Positions 21,744 to 32,722 of a DNA stretch of 64,000 nt are shown piece after piece (positions within the stretch are counted from its first letter, which is position 1; each line of letters opens with the position of its first letter). The position numbers and the translations under genes are program-made. This DNA comes from Isoetes taiwanensis (taxonomy: Eukaryota > Streptophyta > Lycopodiopsida > Isoetales > Isoetaceae): the NCBI GenBank assembly GCA_021234155.1, contig JAJEKV010000129.1, positions 1,775,963 to 1,839,962 on the forward strand, read 5' to 3'. The notes beneath the pieces were generated by a model. The model made no database searches and was not told the origin of the DNA. It was given only the letters and a program-made list of their open reading frames with translations.

Positions 21744-22742
21744 ACCTCATTTCGTAATTGACGTCTTTCATCATTCCAGGGACATCGAGCGCAACCAATC
21801 CGGATCATTGACACTATCACCGGGATCTGCTGGCCGTTCAGTTCATGAGGAGGATACTGCATCCAAAAAAGATAGTCAAGAGCAAGACAGTGTGGGTAGC
21901 AAGAAAGGACCTGGAAGAATAATGATCCCGCATATGGATCCCGATCAAGAGGAAATCTGGTCAGAGCCAAACTCTAACTGGGATCCAGAGGGGCCCACCA
22001 AGCTTATAATATTTGACGTCAATGGAGTATTGGCTGCAGTATACCACGATAAAGACGTCCCTGAGCTTAACACCTCGCAAATGCCGACAAAAGTGGGGTC
22101 TAAAATCGTGTATCCTCGGCCTAAAGCAAAGGAAATTATTGAATGGTGCCTGCAACGGGGATTCGAAGAGGCCATATGGTCTTGTATGGCAAAGAAAAAT
22201 ATTGGCAATGTCCTTGGTGTTCTCGGCCTTCCAATTTTGAAGTTCAAGTTTGTTTGGGGAAATGAAAGGGTCGAGCATGTGTCAGACTCGATCCAGCCAT
22301 CACAAAGGGGAAGCCTATTAAAGTGAAAAGGCTGGATAGGATTTATGAAGCATACCAGGACTTTAACAAACACAACACGCTGATCATAGACGACTCCACC
22401 TACAAGTGCTATCATAACTCGGACAATACAATCATTGCCAAGAGTTATCGACCAGAAGAGTATGAAACGGATAGGTGGTTGTCTTTCAATCTCGTTCCTG
22501 TGTTGGCAGAATCCCTATTTGCCATTCTTGTGGCCGATGTGATTAGGAGCTATTCGAACCTCAAGCAGGTCGATACAGAGAGCAGCGCGATCATGAAAGC
22601 GGTGGACGACAAATATTATGGTGATCAAGAAGAGTGACCTCTCCTTTCAGATAGCAAAGTTGTGTGAATCTTGTAAAGAAATGTGAAGAAATGTACTATA
22701 TTTTGTAATGAATATACTTGTACATTGAGTTTTCGCTGGCTT

Positions 22743-22995
22743 TCTCGACTCGCGAGTCGAGAAACACATGCTTGTCCTATTGATGAAACTATTTGTATGC
22801 TTGTTTGTGTTTGGATGCAGCCATATTCTATAATGATAATGGTTGTACATTGGCTTTCCAGAGTCGAGAAAGGCACTGCTTGTCCCGTTCACGAGACCAT
22901 TTGTATGCTTCAGTGTGTGATTGGATGCAGCCATATTCTAATGAAAATAGTTGTACTTTGACTTTTCAGGGCCTTTCTCGACTCGGGAGTCGAGA
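22743..22995. repeat. Palindrome family, cluster 4 and outliers
   Basis: Copies lie at 22743-22762 and 22976-22995 (centre CGGG, pairing extended to GCCTTTCTCG/CGAGAAAGGC), with a half site near 22858. The 22.7-23.0 kb block itself is a tandem series of about 100-base units sharing GGATGCAGCCATATTCTA. A decayed copy follows at 23723-23742. Confidence 0.88.
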
Positions 22996-23130
22996 AAGGC
23001 ACTACTTGTCACGTGATTGGATGTAGCTATATGGAATGAATGTTCTCCATTGTATTTTGAATTCTCCATTCTTTTCTTCGTTTTGACTAATGGCACCGTA
23101 ATTGTTAATCATGGACTCTCCTTGCTCCAG

Positions 23131-23564
23131 GTGGTTCAGGCACAGATCCCGCACCCGCACAGATCCCGTTCAGGCATCACCGAGACCGCTCTAGGCGGCA
23201 CAGATCCCGCTCAAGGCGGCAGAGATCCCACTCTGGCACAGATCCCGCTCACACTACACTCTTACCCGGCCTTTGGGATAAGGTTGCTCGTGATTGCAGA
23301 CGCTATGCAGACGCTCGGGATGAAGAAGAGAGAGAGAAATTTTCGAAAGTCCAGAAAGCTCAAAGCATCTTGCAAGCATTGCATGACATCCACAGAGGTT
23401 GGGGAAGGAGCATATTCGATGAAAAGCTGCGGGAGGAAAGTGAAGAAATCGGGTGGACAGGTCAGCGGGTGGCTCCCGAGGCACCTCCTCGTGAGGCATT
23501 CCACACTCTTCAGGTTGCCCCCAAGACAGACGGCATGAAGAAGCCCCGCACGTTAATCCCCTAA
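23131..23564 (+). CDS. Terminal exon of an RS-rich protein, unassigned
   Basis: After a CTCCAG acceptor the frame is open for 144 residues to TAA at 23562. It starts Gly/Pro-rich, has an Arg/Ser/His-rich stretch (HHRDRSRRHRSRSRRQRSHS) and continues as a charged helical region (ARDEEEREKFSKVQKAQ). It lies 0.5 kb after the stop of the FCP1-like reading frame and could be its alternative last exon or belong to another gene. RS repeats suggest an RNA-processing context, but no domain beyond that is recognised. Confidence 0.5.
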
Positions 23565-24154
23565 GGTGGACCACCTATCACGATAATATAACTGTAGTGA
23601 TCTCTGCGTCCGATGTAAAATACATTGTACCTATTAAATTTATTAATAAAAAATATTTTTCAACTACAACTTTGGTTTCAATCTGTAATGAATTTCCTTT
23701 GTTTGAGTTGTATTGTTCTTGTTTTCGACTCGCTATCCGAGAAAACTGGGAGAAAGCTTGAACCCACACTAAGAGACAAATATTCGAATTATGGACAGTT
23801 TTCGAGTCGGAGTAAATTTCCCTTCTCCTTTTTGTGTAAAATAACAGGGTTCCAAAAAAAAGTGGGAATGGAATGAGATCCACTTTAATTAAATACGACT
23901 TAATTGGGGCTTCCACCCCAATTTGCCCCAATTCGTTTTTGGGAAGATTGGACAAGGGAGGAGCTGCTACAACCCTGCAACCAGATCTGCACCATGGATG
24001 TTCTTACTGATAATGGCTCCGATTAGTCTTAACATAGTTTGTGTTCTTCTTGTTTGAATAGATGGATGATTAAATTCTCTTCTATAATCTATTTGTGATA
24101 TTGATGGATGTTGTGTATCTGATTGTTCTCTATCTTTATGTTCCTCCTGTGTTG
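23565..24154. other. Spacer, no gene seen
   Basis: AT-rich sequence with a decayed palindrome copy at 23723-23742 and a small GGGGC..CCCC inverted repeat near 23908-23933. No coding region is supported. Confidence 0.4.
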
Positions 24155-24635
24155 TATTGGATTAAGGGGGGTAGAGACCTAAAGACTATCTAGATTTAGT
24201 GATTCTCCTAGCTAGAACCCCTTAAATCCCATTAAATGCAGCTTGTGCACAAGAGCTTACTGGGCTGTGGATGCTGCTGTGATTCAGCACTAGATAACGA
24301 GCATGATGGTGAAATGGAGGTGGAATCCTGCCTAATTTGACTACAGGATTCATATGCGTGCTAGGCTTATAGTCGTTCCCCATGTAGGGCCGGGTATGGG
24401 TCTGATATATCCTAGATCGCAAGATACATTCCTAAAGGGATGTGTTGGGCTCGATGGGCGCGCCGAGGCAGCCTATGCATTAGGGGGTTAAAGTCTGGTA
24501 CGGATGCCTGTTCACCAATGGTGGCATGATCCTCTAGCCATCCATGGAACCATCATGTTCTGGGAGTAAATTCATTTTCTCCCTGCCTCATCGGACCGGG
24601 GAGATCTAACCTGGAGTAGTCTCACAGGGTGAATC
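24155..24635 (+). repeat. Relic LTR fragment related to the gypsy LTR at 4711-6325
   Basis: Read in reverse complement, this follows the 5220-5660 part of the LTR: the GGTAGAGACCT block, the CAGCACTAGATAACG block, the GGGCCGGG..GGGT block and the TCATCGGACCGGGGAGAT block all match in order with substantial divergence. It is an old copy in the opposite orientation. Confidence 0.7.
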
Positions 24636-25395
24636 GACCCTCCGTCATTTTTAGGCAAGATTTTTCTTCTGGTTTCTTTTTGGCAGGTCATCAGCATCTC
24701 AGGATCTTAATCTTAGTCCTTTCTGCCAAGTTTTTGAGCTTGAATCGCATTGATCCTTGGTTTTGGCTCTGTTTCGTTGGGCGACATAATGCCAATGAAG
24801 CTGAAACAAAATCTTCTTTCTATTATGGTGGATCTGTCGATTTTTAAGCAAGTTTTTTTGATCCGGTGCAAAGGTGGGTGTGGACATGCTAGTAATCACA
24901 GATAAGGACCTCACTGATCAGGGTATTGCTCTGTATCCCTTTTGTCAGTTCTATTTTAATACTGATATTTTCTCTGTTTCCAACAGAGGACCTTTGTTCA
25001 GCTAGGGCTGCCAGCTTCTGACAGACATGATTGGTCTAGAATAGTTATGGCTACCTTTTTGCACAACATATCTCCAGCTTTGTTTTTCCGTTAACTTCTA
25101 TGATATGCAGCACTATCTGAAGACTATACTGCTCATGGAACCCAATCCACCAGGTATTATGTTTAAGGAGGAAAATGAATGCTGCGAACATTCGATCTCT
25201 TTCATTGCTTTTTCCATATGCAGGGCCCTGGTCTGGGAACGTTTTAGCAGTGGTTTTCCCATTGCCTAAGAAGGTAACAAGCTACTTAGAGCCGATACTC
25301 TGTTTGATTTCATTTCCAGGATATCCTATGTGTACTAATAGCTCACGCTTGACAGAAAAATATCGGACTTAGGCTGAAAGTTATAGGTGGGGACG
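24636..25395. other. Insertion within the relic LTR, exon-like pieces
   Basis: The relic LTR resumes at about 25395, so these 760 bases look inserted. They include a short open piece bounded by TATGCAG and GTAACA (25225-25273, product GPWSGNVLAVVFPLPKK) and another ending CCACCAG|GTATTA near 25153. The products are not recognised; they may be captured exons. Confidence 0.3.
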
Positions 25396-26130
25396 TATCA
25401 ACAGTTCCAAGAAGGCTATAACCATGTCATGGCATGATTTAGCCTGTCTGAAAAGTGTGTACAAGAGGGGCAGATGGAGTGGACTACTCTAGCGATTGTT
25501 CTATGCTAGCCAACGCCATTGTCATGATTCCATCTGTTGTTATCTAGAGGCCTTGATCGTCGGTTGATTCCCTAGAGTCTGAGCCTGGGTTAGAGCCCCA
25601 TTTGATGCATTGCATATGCTATGTTGTTGTTGAGATGTTATTTGTATTGATGATGGATGGGCCACCCTTCGAGGTGGCATATTATCTTATGTATTGTGTG
25701 TTAGGTGCTAACTTGTATTTATGCTTCCGCTATATAACATTCCCATATAAGGCGTGGGAAGAATGACACCTCCGTATCTTTCACCCGGACACTTGTCTAT
25801 AAAGGGACGTCTTGGGCTCAATGGGTACGTCGGGGCGGCCTATGCATTATGGGGTTAAAGTCAGTTACGGATGCATCTTCACCAGTGGTGGCATGATTCT
25901 CTAGCCATTCATGGAACCATCATGTTTTGGGAGTGAATTCATTTCCTCCCTATCTCATCGGAACAGGGAGATGTAACCCGGAGTAGTCTCATAGGGTGAT
26001 CCATGAGATTGCGTCTCCGGAAGGCTATAACCACGTCATAGCATGATTCAGCCTAGCTGCAAAGTGTGCACAGGAGGGGCAGATGGAGTGGACTATCCTA
26101 GCCATTGTTCATGCCAGCCAACGCCATTGG
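25395..26130 (+). repeat. Relic LTR fragments, partly duplicated
   Basis: The 25395-25790 stretch continues the relic LTR, and 25790-26130 repeats LTR parts already seen at 24430-24635 and 25412-25500 (for example the AAGGCTATAACCA and GGGCAGATGGAGTGGACTA blocks). At least two nested or tandem LTR copies of this family are therefore present. Confidence 0.7.
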
Positions 26131-26134
26131 TGCT

Positions 26135-26775
26135 AGCGGGCACCCCTGTCTTACTCCTTTTCTTTTCTCAAACAGTTTAGTAGGGCTGCCATTAAGGAGG
26201 ATAGATGCAGAAGCATCATTATTCAGCCTCAACTCTACTTCGATGAATTTGCTTGCAAAGCCCAACTTTCCCATGACTTTGTGAATGCCATCCCAGCAGA
26301 TTCTGTCGAAAGCTCGTTTGAATTAGAGCTTTGACATGATGCATTTCTGATTGCTCCGTGCGGCCCAGTGAAGGCCTTCACATGTAGATAGGTAATTTGT
26401 CAAGATGCCCCTGCCAGCTAAAAAGGTTGAGGTCTGGTTAGCCTGGTGAGGATAGGTTTTAGCTGCCGTGCTAATAGTTTAGCCATAAGCTTGTATGAGG
26501 TATTTGTTAATGCAGGGTTAATGCAACTGGGCACCATTCCTCAATTCAGGCTTGTTTATCTTAGGGACTAGTGCAATGAAGCTTGTGGCCAATGTTGTGT
26601 ATAGAGTCCCAAAGTTCCAGGCACTGTAGAGCATCGTCAAGTCATCTCCCAAATCTGTCCAGAATTCCAGAAAGAGCTCAGGGGGAAGACCGTCTGACCC
26701 CCAAATTTGCCACGGGCCATGTGTTTAGGGTCTGGATTTGGGAGAGTCTGAAAACAGTCCTCTGTGAAAATAATT
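26135..26775 (-). pseudogene. L1-type LINE reverse transcriptase fragment
   Basis: Minus-strand translation with several breaks gives RT blocks in order: SDGLPPELFLEFW, then AFDRICWDGIHKVMGKLGF and KGVRQGCPLA near 26135-26160. These are the early to middle blocks of a plant L1 RT. The fragment stops abruptly beside the relic LTR, so the YADD block is missing. Confidence 0.75.
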
Positions 26776-27559
26776 GTATCCTCTAAACTACTCCTCAAGA
26801 AGGAATGATTGTCATGCGGGCTTTGCAATACAAAAGAGAAGTGTGAAAACCGTCAAGAGTACTGACCAGATTGGCAATAAACTGTCTGAGTTGCCCAGGA
26901 TTTGGGACTGGAAGTCCTTGATCAACAAAATAATCAAGGCCCGCCCTAACCACGACCGCCCGATTTGGACCTTGTAAGGGTGTCGGAAGGGAAGCAGTAG
27001 AAAAACTTATGGAAGCAAAAGTACTGACCTCCATTGGTGTGTTGGTGTGCAGAGTGTTGAATCTTGAGGACAGAGCTATGGTTATCGACAAGAAGGTTGA
27101 AGTACCAAGGAAGATGATGAATTTGGAGAGCTTGCAAAGACTAGAGTTGTGTCGGTTCACGGAATATTTTATATGAAGTAGCCAGAAAGATCTGATCCAT
27201 TGAAGTTGGCAGGTAGCGACATCTCCGGGAAAGTCGAGCATCTCCAGGCAACATCTCTAGGAGTGGAGGTCCACAAAAAACACAAGAGGAAGAGGTGATG
27301 GATAGCAGCGTGATGAGGAGGACTATAATTAATAATCGCAACTCTAGAATGGAGGATGGTAATACTAGATGTCGTATCGGTGCAATTACGAAAAGGGACG
27401 AAAATGACGAGAGGGTATGAAAAAATCGAAGAGGATTATAGGTGCAAAAGGATTGGATAGATGGACGAATAGCTAGGAAACCATGGTGGCAGAGCGGCAA
27501 GCTGGTGGCCTATATAAGGAGTGGTGGAGTCAGAAGAGAAGCATCATTGGGAGAGCACC
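26776..27559. other. Spacer, no gene seen
   Basis: No domain is recognisable. It probably includes the eroded upstream part of the LINE fragment. Confidence 0.35.
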
Positions 27560-27704
27560 ATGGACAACTACATGAACACGCCCATCGCGGTGGTGGTTTA
27601 GTGGTAAGGCTTTAGGTTGCGGTGACCCCCACCAGGGTTCAAAACCCACTAGCTGCCATCGGGTGGGAGACGTGGGTGGGTGAAAGTCCCACCAACCTTG
27701 CCTT

Positions 27705-27740
<36 letters not shown>

Positions 27741-27970
27741 ACATGAACACCATGCCGAGCAACTGTTTGGAGTCGGTGACTTGCAGGATGAACCACATGG
27801 ACTTATGGAAGCTAAAGAATCGTGACATCCCTATGGATGGCTGGCTGGCAGGCATCACGGAGATGCCCAACCCGGACTCTGATTACTTGGATGTGATGAT
27901 CCACCTTCAGTGGCACCATAGGCTGGACTACCATATCCTTTGGGTGTGCTCTGCGGCCAATCCTGAGTAA
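27560..27970 (+). pseudogene. Small ORF interrupted by a SINE, unrecognised
   Basis: An ATG at 27560 opens a frame that runs into the SINE after seven codons. After the SINE and its target-site duplicate, the same frame resumes at 27750 and reads to TAA at 27968, giving about 79 codons if the insertion is ignored. The product has no recognised domain and contains several Met and Trp residues. Restoration of frame across the insertion suggests it was an ORF before the SINE arrived, although chance is possible for so short a stretch. Confidence 0.4.
27580..27738 (+). mobile_element. tRNA-derived SINE with poly(A) tail
   Basis: The body has a pol III A box (TAGTGGTAAGG, 27599-27609) and B box (GGTTCAAAACCC, 27636-27647) at suitable spacing, then a short 3' region and about 33 A residues from 27706. 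It is flanked by a 14-bp target-site duplication, AACTACATGAACAC, at 27566-27579 and 27737-27750. The exact duplication and unbroken A tail suggest recent insertion. Confidence 0.9.
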
Positions 27971-28055
27971 GGATGATCGAAATAGTAGGTAGAGCGAGTA
28001 TATAGAGGAGAAATCCTCACTTTTTCTAACCTACTATAGTTTTTTTTTAATATAA

Positions 28056-29813
28056 CTATGCTTGCTCCAATTGTGTGTCTCTGTCTTCTGATTCTGTGTT
28101 GGTATCTGACTCGTAAAACGGTTTAAGTCGAAAATCATTAACAAGAGAGGGAAGAAAAGTGCCATCCAATTCTGCTAGTTGAAACACTCCTGGATGAACC
28201 ATCTGTTTAATTTCATAAGGCCCTAACCAACGAAGTTTAAGCTTTTCAGGATGATGTTTATATGGGAAATCATAAAGTAGACCTAGATCGCCCTCTTTGA
28301 AGGTATTTTCTTTGATTTTTCCATCATGCCATTGTTTCCAAAGGTGTTGTCCAGCCAGGACACGGAGATAAGCATCTTTGCGAAGTTCATCCAACTGTTC
28401 AAGTTGATAGACCCGTTCCTTGAGAGCAGTAGGAGGATTTTGGACAGTAGCTAGTTGGAACTTGAGTGTTGGGAGGATATATTCAAAAGGCATTAAAGCC
28501 TCCTGTCCATAAACAGGCTTTAAGGATGTGTGTCCGATAGCAACTTTGTAAGTAGTGTTGTAGGCCCATAAAATTGTTGGTAGCTTCTCATGCCAGTCCT
28601 TTCAAGAAGCGCCACATATTTTCTTTAAAATAGAAAGAAGAATCTGATTTGTGCTTTCAGCAAGGGGATAGTAAGGTGTGTTATTCCTATGATGTATCTG
28701 GAGATAATCAGTGTGCTCTTTGATGGTGTGATTGACAAAATGGACACCATGGTCACTAACAAGTTCCATAGGACAATCAAAACGAGTAATGATGTGAGTA
28801 TATGAGTTTTGGTTGTGCTAGTCGCTATATTGTCCGGAAGTGCACAAGCCTCAACCCATTTGGTAGCATAATCTGTGAATAAAAGAATATAACGTGCCCA
28901 CTATTCGTGGCAGGAGGATCCACGGGACCAATAAAATCCATACCCCATTTGCTAAGTGGAAGGGGCATGGCTACCAGAGTAAGAGGTAAGGCATCCCGAG
29001 TCGTGGCCCGTCCTATCCGTTGACAGACATCACATGTGCGTGCATGAGCGTGGGCATCCTTAAAAAGGCCAAAAGCATCATGCCAAGAGAATTCTGCATG
29101 CCATGTTGTCACCACTAAAATGTCCACTGCCTAAGCCCTCATGAGCTTGCTAGACAATGCGTGGAGTTTTGTAGGGGAGGACACATCTTCTGAGGACCAT
29201 GTCTTTACCCCGTTTATACAAGTGGCCAGCGACCATAGTGTAATCACGGGCTTCACGAAGAAATTGTTGGTGTTGAAGTCGTTGGCATTCCTGAAAAAAT
29301 GTGAGGTCCATGGGCATAAGTATGTCGGTCAAGAGGTACTGCTGGTAATCGTGGAACGAATGAGGTGTAGCAGTAGCCAAGAAAGGTTGGGCGTCTGGAA
29401 AAGTATCAGAAACTCCTATGAAGAGGTACTCTGTGTGGATACAGGAAAGATAGTCCGGAACAGTATGAGATTTCTCAGCTTTGTGTATGATCTCAAATGG
29501 GGCAAATTCTTGGAGTATGAGAACCCATTTGGCGATGCGTCCTATGGGCATGGTCTTATTGATAAAGGAGGATATGATGATCCACAAAAAACCTGATTTT
29601 GCTGCCTAGGCGATATTGGCAAAAACGTCAAACACAAAAGATATATAAGTCTGAGAGCTTCACGCTCCATGACAAAATAATTGCATTCTGCGGGGTTGAG
29701 TTTTCGACTGGCAAAATGGATGGGCTTATCTTTGTGAGGCTCATAATCTTGTGAAATAATAGTGCCAATGGCAAAAGCATATATTCTTTTCTATTCTTGA
29801 AAACAACATACAA
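28056..29813 (-). pseudogene. Ty3/gypsy pol relic (RNase H and integrase)
   Basis: Minus-strand frames, broken many times, give gypsy pol in order. RNase H comes first (HFASRKLNPAE, YFVMEREAL at about 29600-29750), then the connection (KWVLILQEFAPFEI) and the integrase zinc-binding region (CDVCQRIGRAT near 29020). The integrase core start WGMDFIGPV and a C-terminal region ending with LRWLGPYEI and GVFQLAELDG follow. No LTRs were found beside it. It differs from the element at 1-6325 and could be a second family. Confidence 0.85.
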
Positions 29814-31614
29814 TTACACAATGATAATTAAAGATTTTGTTACTAGCTCACAAAATAAATGAAGGAATATTTAGAAAGCATTTAATTGAGGGGTGCCTTA
29901 CCCCAATACGTCTAATCTTCTCCATTCAAGATTGAGCCAATCAGTACCTAGATCATGCACCTTTCAAACTTTCTATAATTTTTAGATATCACTTGATTGA
30001 GGGGTGCGTGAACCCAATCTTTTGGATTCAACTCCATATGTAGCACAATAATAGGGGTTCCAGGGGGATTTGATATGGATGTAAAAATGATAATTCCTGA
30101 AACCATAGACCATATATCTCTAAAACAATTGAATGGGTTGTTATAGAGAAAAACATAGATTCAAATAGAAAATAATCACATTAGCTCACTGGGTATATTG
30201 GTTAAAGTAGTCTTATCAGGACATTGAGTTATTTTGGTAGAGATTCGGACCCCCATATTTCACATTCTAAAATCTTAAGCAAAGTCGTATAGAGGTTCGA
30301 TATTCTCTCAAAACCTTAGGGGGGCTCGTATTTCATATTTCAAAATCATAGGCGCATCTAATTATAAATGACCATAAGCGAATTTAGAGGTGAAATTTTC
30401 AGAACGCACAACTTTTGCATATAACATGCTAGATCTTTGCTCAGAAAATGGCAATGTGAAAAAAATGCATGTTGAATAACAAGAAAGTATGCATGAAAGC
30501 ATGGCAACAAAGCATATGGCATTCCTATTTATATGTTTTATAAATGGAGGAAGCTATTCTTGGATGGTCATATAATTGATGAACATGGAAATTTTGGATC
30601 TAAGCAGACAAGACCTCACACACTGGCTAGTAACACTGTGCTATCGATGTATATAGATGAAAATGTAAAGACAATGTCACACCGCTCACAAATTACAACT
30701 GAGGACATCAGACAAAATGTGAAGAGGCTACCTTTCGTCTTGACTAAAAAAGATATGCATTAGGAGATAGATATTACTGTAACAGAGATGACAGCCAAGC
30801 ATGTCTCTTCCTCATTCTTTCTATTTGGATGGAAGAAGACCATATAGAGGTTGATGACTTGCCGCGAAACTGAAGCAAAATCTTGTGCTTCTATCATGCA
30901 TTTTCAAAACCACAAATATCTACCAGCTCAAAGATATAAAGCAGTTGCATATCATGAGCTTCTGGAAAAGAAAAAAAAGGTTGCATGCAATGAAGGATAT
31001 GATGTAAAAGCAATGAAGTTAGCATGCATTCACTAGTCTGCAGGCTCATGCCAGATCATGCAAATGTTTAAAAATGTAATGCAGCAGAGGATAGTTCTAC
31101 CACTGAAAAGCCAAGTTTATTTCTGAAAATAAGAAATACTTTCTACACAAAATCCTTGGAATAATATAGGCTTTGAAGTCGTTTCTAGATCTCTGTGTAT
31201 CGTTGCCATGCTGCCTCTCCTGTGCCAATTAAATCTTCTTTGAGAGTTTTGAGCTTGGTTATGTAATCTACCAACATTAGGGACTGATCTAACAATCATC
31301 ATAAATATGCTTAAGAAGATAAAAGTCATCCTTGGATGCGGTTTAAGAAAACTTTCAAAGTGTGCTGATAAAGAAACATCCAAATGCAGCATATTGAAGA
31401 GCTGATCGAAATCAATTGTGACTACTGAGAGCTTTGCTTTGGATAAACCAGTTTCTACCTGAGCTCTTCAGACTTCATCATAATCAATCATACAATATTT
31501 ACATATGGCCCTGGACTGAAGGATCCTACATGGGCTAATAGTAGTGCGGGAAAACATTGCCGTTCTAAAAACAAAGCAGTAAAGTTGCATTGCACCCTCA
31601 CAACTTATTTCTAA
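29814..31614. other. AT-rich spacer with a possible SINE relic
   Basis: Most of this stretch shows nothing. Around 30182-30300 TTAGCTCACTGGG and AGGTTCGATATTC resemble pol III A and B boxes, but the spacing is too long to be sure. Short plus-strand ORFs at 30533-31036 are not recognised. Confidence 0.3.
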
Positions 31615-31905
31615 TTATTTCATAAAGCACTCGGCAAGCTATTTCTTCAAAGCATCTTCTTCCTAGCTCTACATTGCCATGATTTCTACGAGCACTGAAC
31701 AAAGTCATCAAACCAACAACGTTGCAATTATCCTTGAATAACTCTTCTGTGTCTTTAAAATATGTTGAACAACCTAGAAGTATACCAGGAGCTATGTCAT
31801 CACCTTCAGTCGTTTAATGAAAGTAGTTATGGGCTTCATCCACCAAACCTGCATTACTACATGTAGTAAGAATAGCAAGATATATGATATTATCTGCCTA
31901 ATACC
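31615..31905 (-). pseudogene. PPR protein relic (PLS/E-type C-terminal part)
   Basis: Minus-strand reading gives CSNAGLVDEAHNYF followed after about 40 residues by a RRNHGNVELGRRCFEEIA segment. These match the last PPR motif and E domain of plant PLS-class organelle RNA-editing factors. A stop and a shortened middle part show decay. Nothing upstream is clearly part of the same gene. Confidence 0.7.
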
Positions 31906-32467
31906 ATCACATTGCATGCTTTCCACGCAGTGTATAAGCAAGCTAACATTGCGTATGCAATTATTGCATTTACATTTCTAATTGAGGCTTGGTAAAAAAG
32001 ATGGACTTACCTATGTCAAGATTATTTGTGCTATGGAAATGATCCATATCAAGTAGAGCATTGCTCCTCTAAGTTACCACTAGAAAGAATGAGAATACAT
32101 GCGAATATTGATACGCCTAGACTAGACACGAGGTAGAGCATATTGCACAAACAACACCTGGATTGCAATATGAAAACACCAAAAGGACATCATTGCAAAA
32201 CTCCATCCCAAATTGGAGAAATTTGTAGAATCATATCAGTATTGAATTGACAATTTACTGACCTGTTTTGTATATGGCATTATATTCATTACTCGTTCAA
32301 GATCTATTTGCCCTCTCCACATTAGCTTTATGGATGCACAATCATCATCCATAATCTTTAGTATTTTTGTACGAATATACAAGGATTCGCCAATGTATAT
32401 ACTAAAACTATCTCATCCCTACCCTAATAAATAATAGCACAAATAATGCACACCTTGGAACACGTGC
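31906..32467. other. Spacer, no gene seen
   Basis: AT-rich with no recognised coding region; it may contain the eroded N-terminal part of the PPR relic. Confidence 0.35.
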
Positions 32468-32722
32468 CAAACTTTTGAATAGCTTTGAAAATACAAAAAT
32501 TTACTTGCCGCCATCCTACCCGCAAGAACAACCAATTGGATTTCTGTTCTCTAGGAAATTAAAGCGATACTAATTCTCGACACAACAGGCTATCAAACTT
32601 GCAAACTTTTGAATAGCTTTAAAATACAAAATTTACTTGCCGCCATCCTACTCGCAAGAACAACCAATTGGATTTCTTTTCTCTAGGAATTTAAAGCGAT
32701 ACTAATTCTCGACACAGCAGGC
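32468..32722. repeat. Two-copy tandem repeat, 134-base period
   Basis: Copies 32468-32590 and 32602-32722 share CAAACTTTTGAATAGCTTT through CTCGACACARCAGGC with only a few differences. Both are intergenic. Confidence 0.88.

Larger units (their letters stand above)
15461..22637 (+). pseudogene. Spliced gene with ParB/DGQH-like and FCP1-like HAD domains, broken
   Basis: A proposed model: exon 1 15461-15495, exon 2 18134-18295 (joined in frame, Lys/Ser-rich and basic), exon 3 18357-19513, exon 4 20066-21649, exon 5 21780-22637, all with GT/AG borders. Exon 3 holds FWVVDGQHSVRAAQVL, resembling the ParB/DGQHR core. Exon 4 has an acidic-basic stretch and an unassigned alpha-helical region. Exon 5 ends with an FCP1/NIF-like HAD phosphatase region: motif I LIIFDVNGVL (second Asp replaced by Asn, as in many plant homologues), motif II IWSCMAKKN and motif IV LIIDDSTYK. 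Frame changes near 18360-18540, 18930, 20150, 20340, 21375 and 22310 and an in-frame TAG at 21231 make this copy a likely pseudogene. The domain combination is not one I recognise. Confidence 0.6.

Noticed and set aside
16010-23742. CRISPR-like array
   Set aside because: The palindromes have irregular spacing, no unique similar-length spacers and occur in a plant gene context.
30180-30330. tRNA-derived SINE
   Set aside because: A and B box resemblance only; spacing exceeds the usual pol III range.
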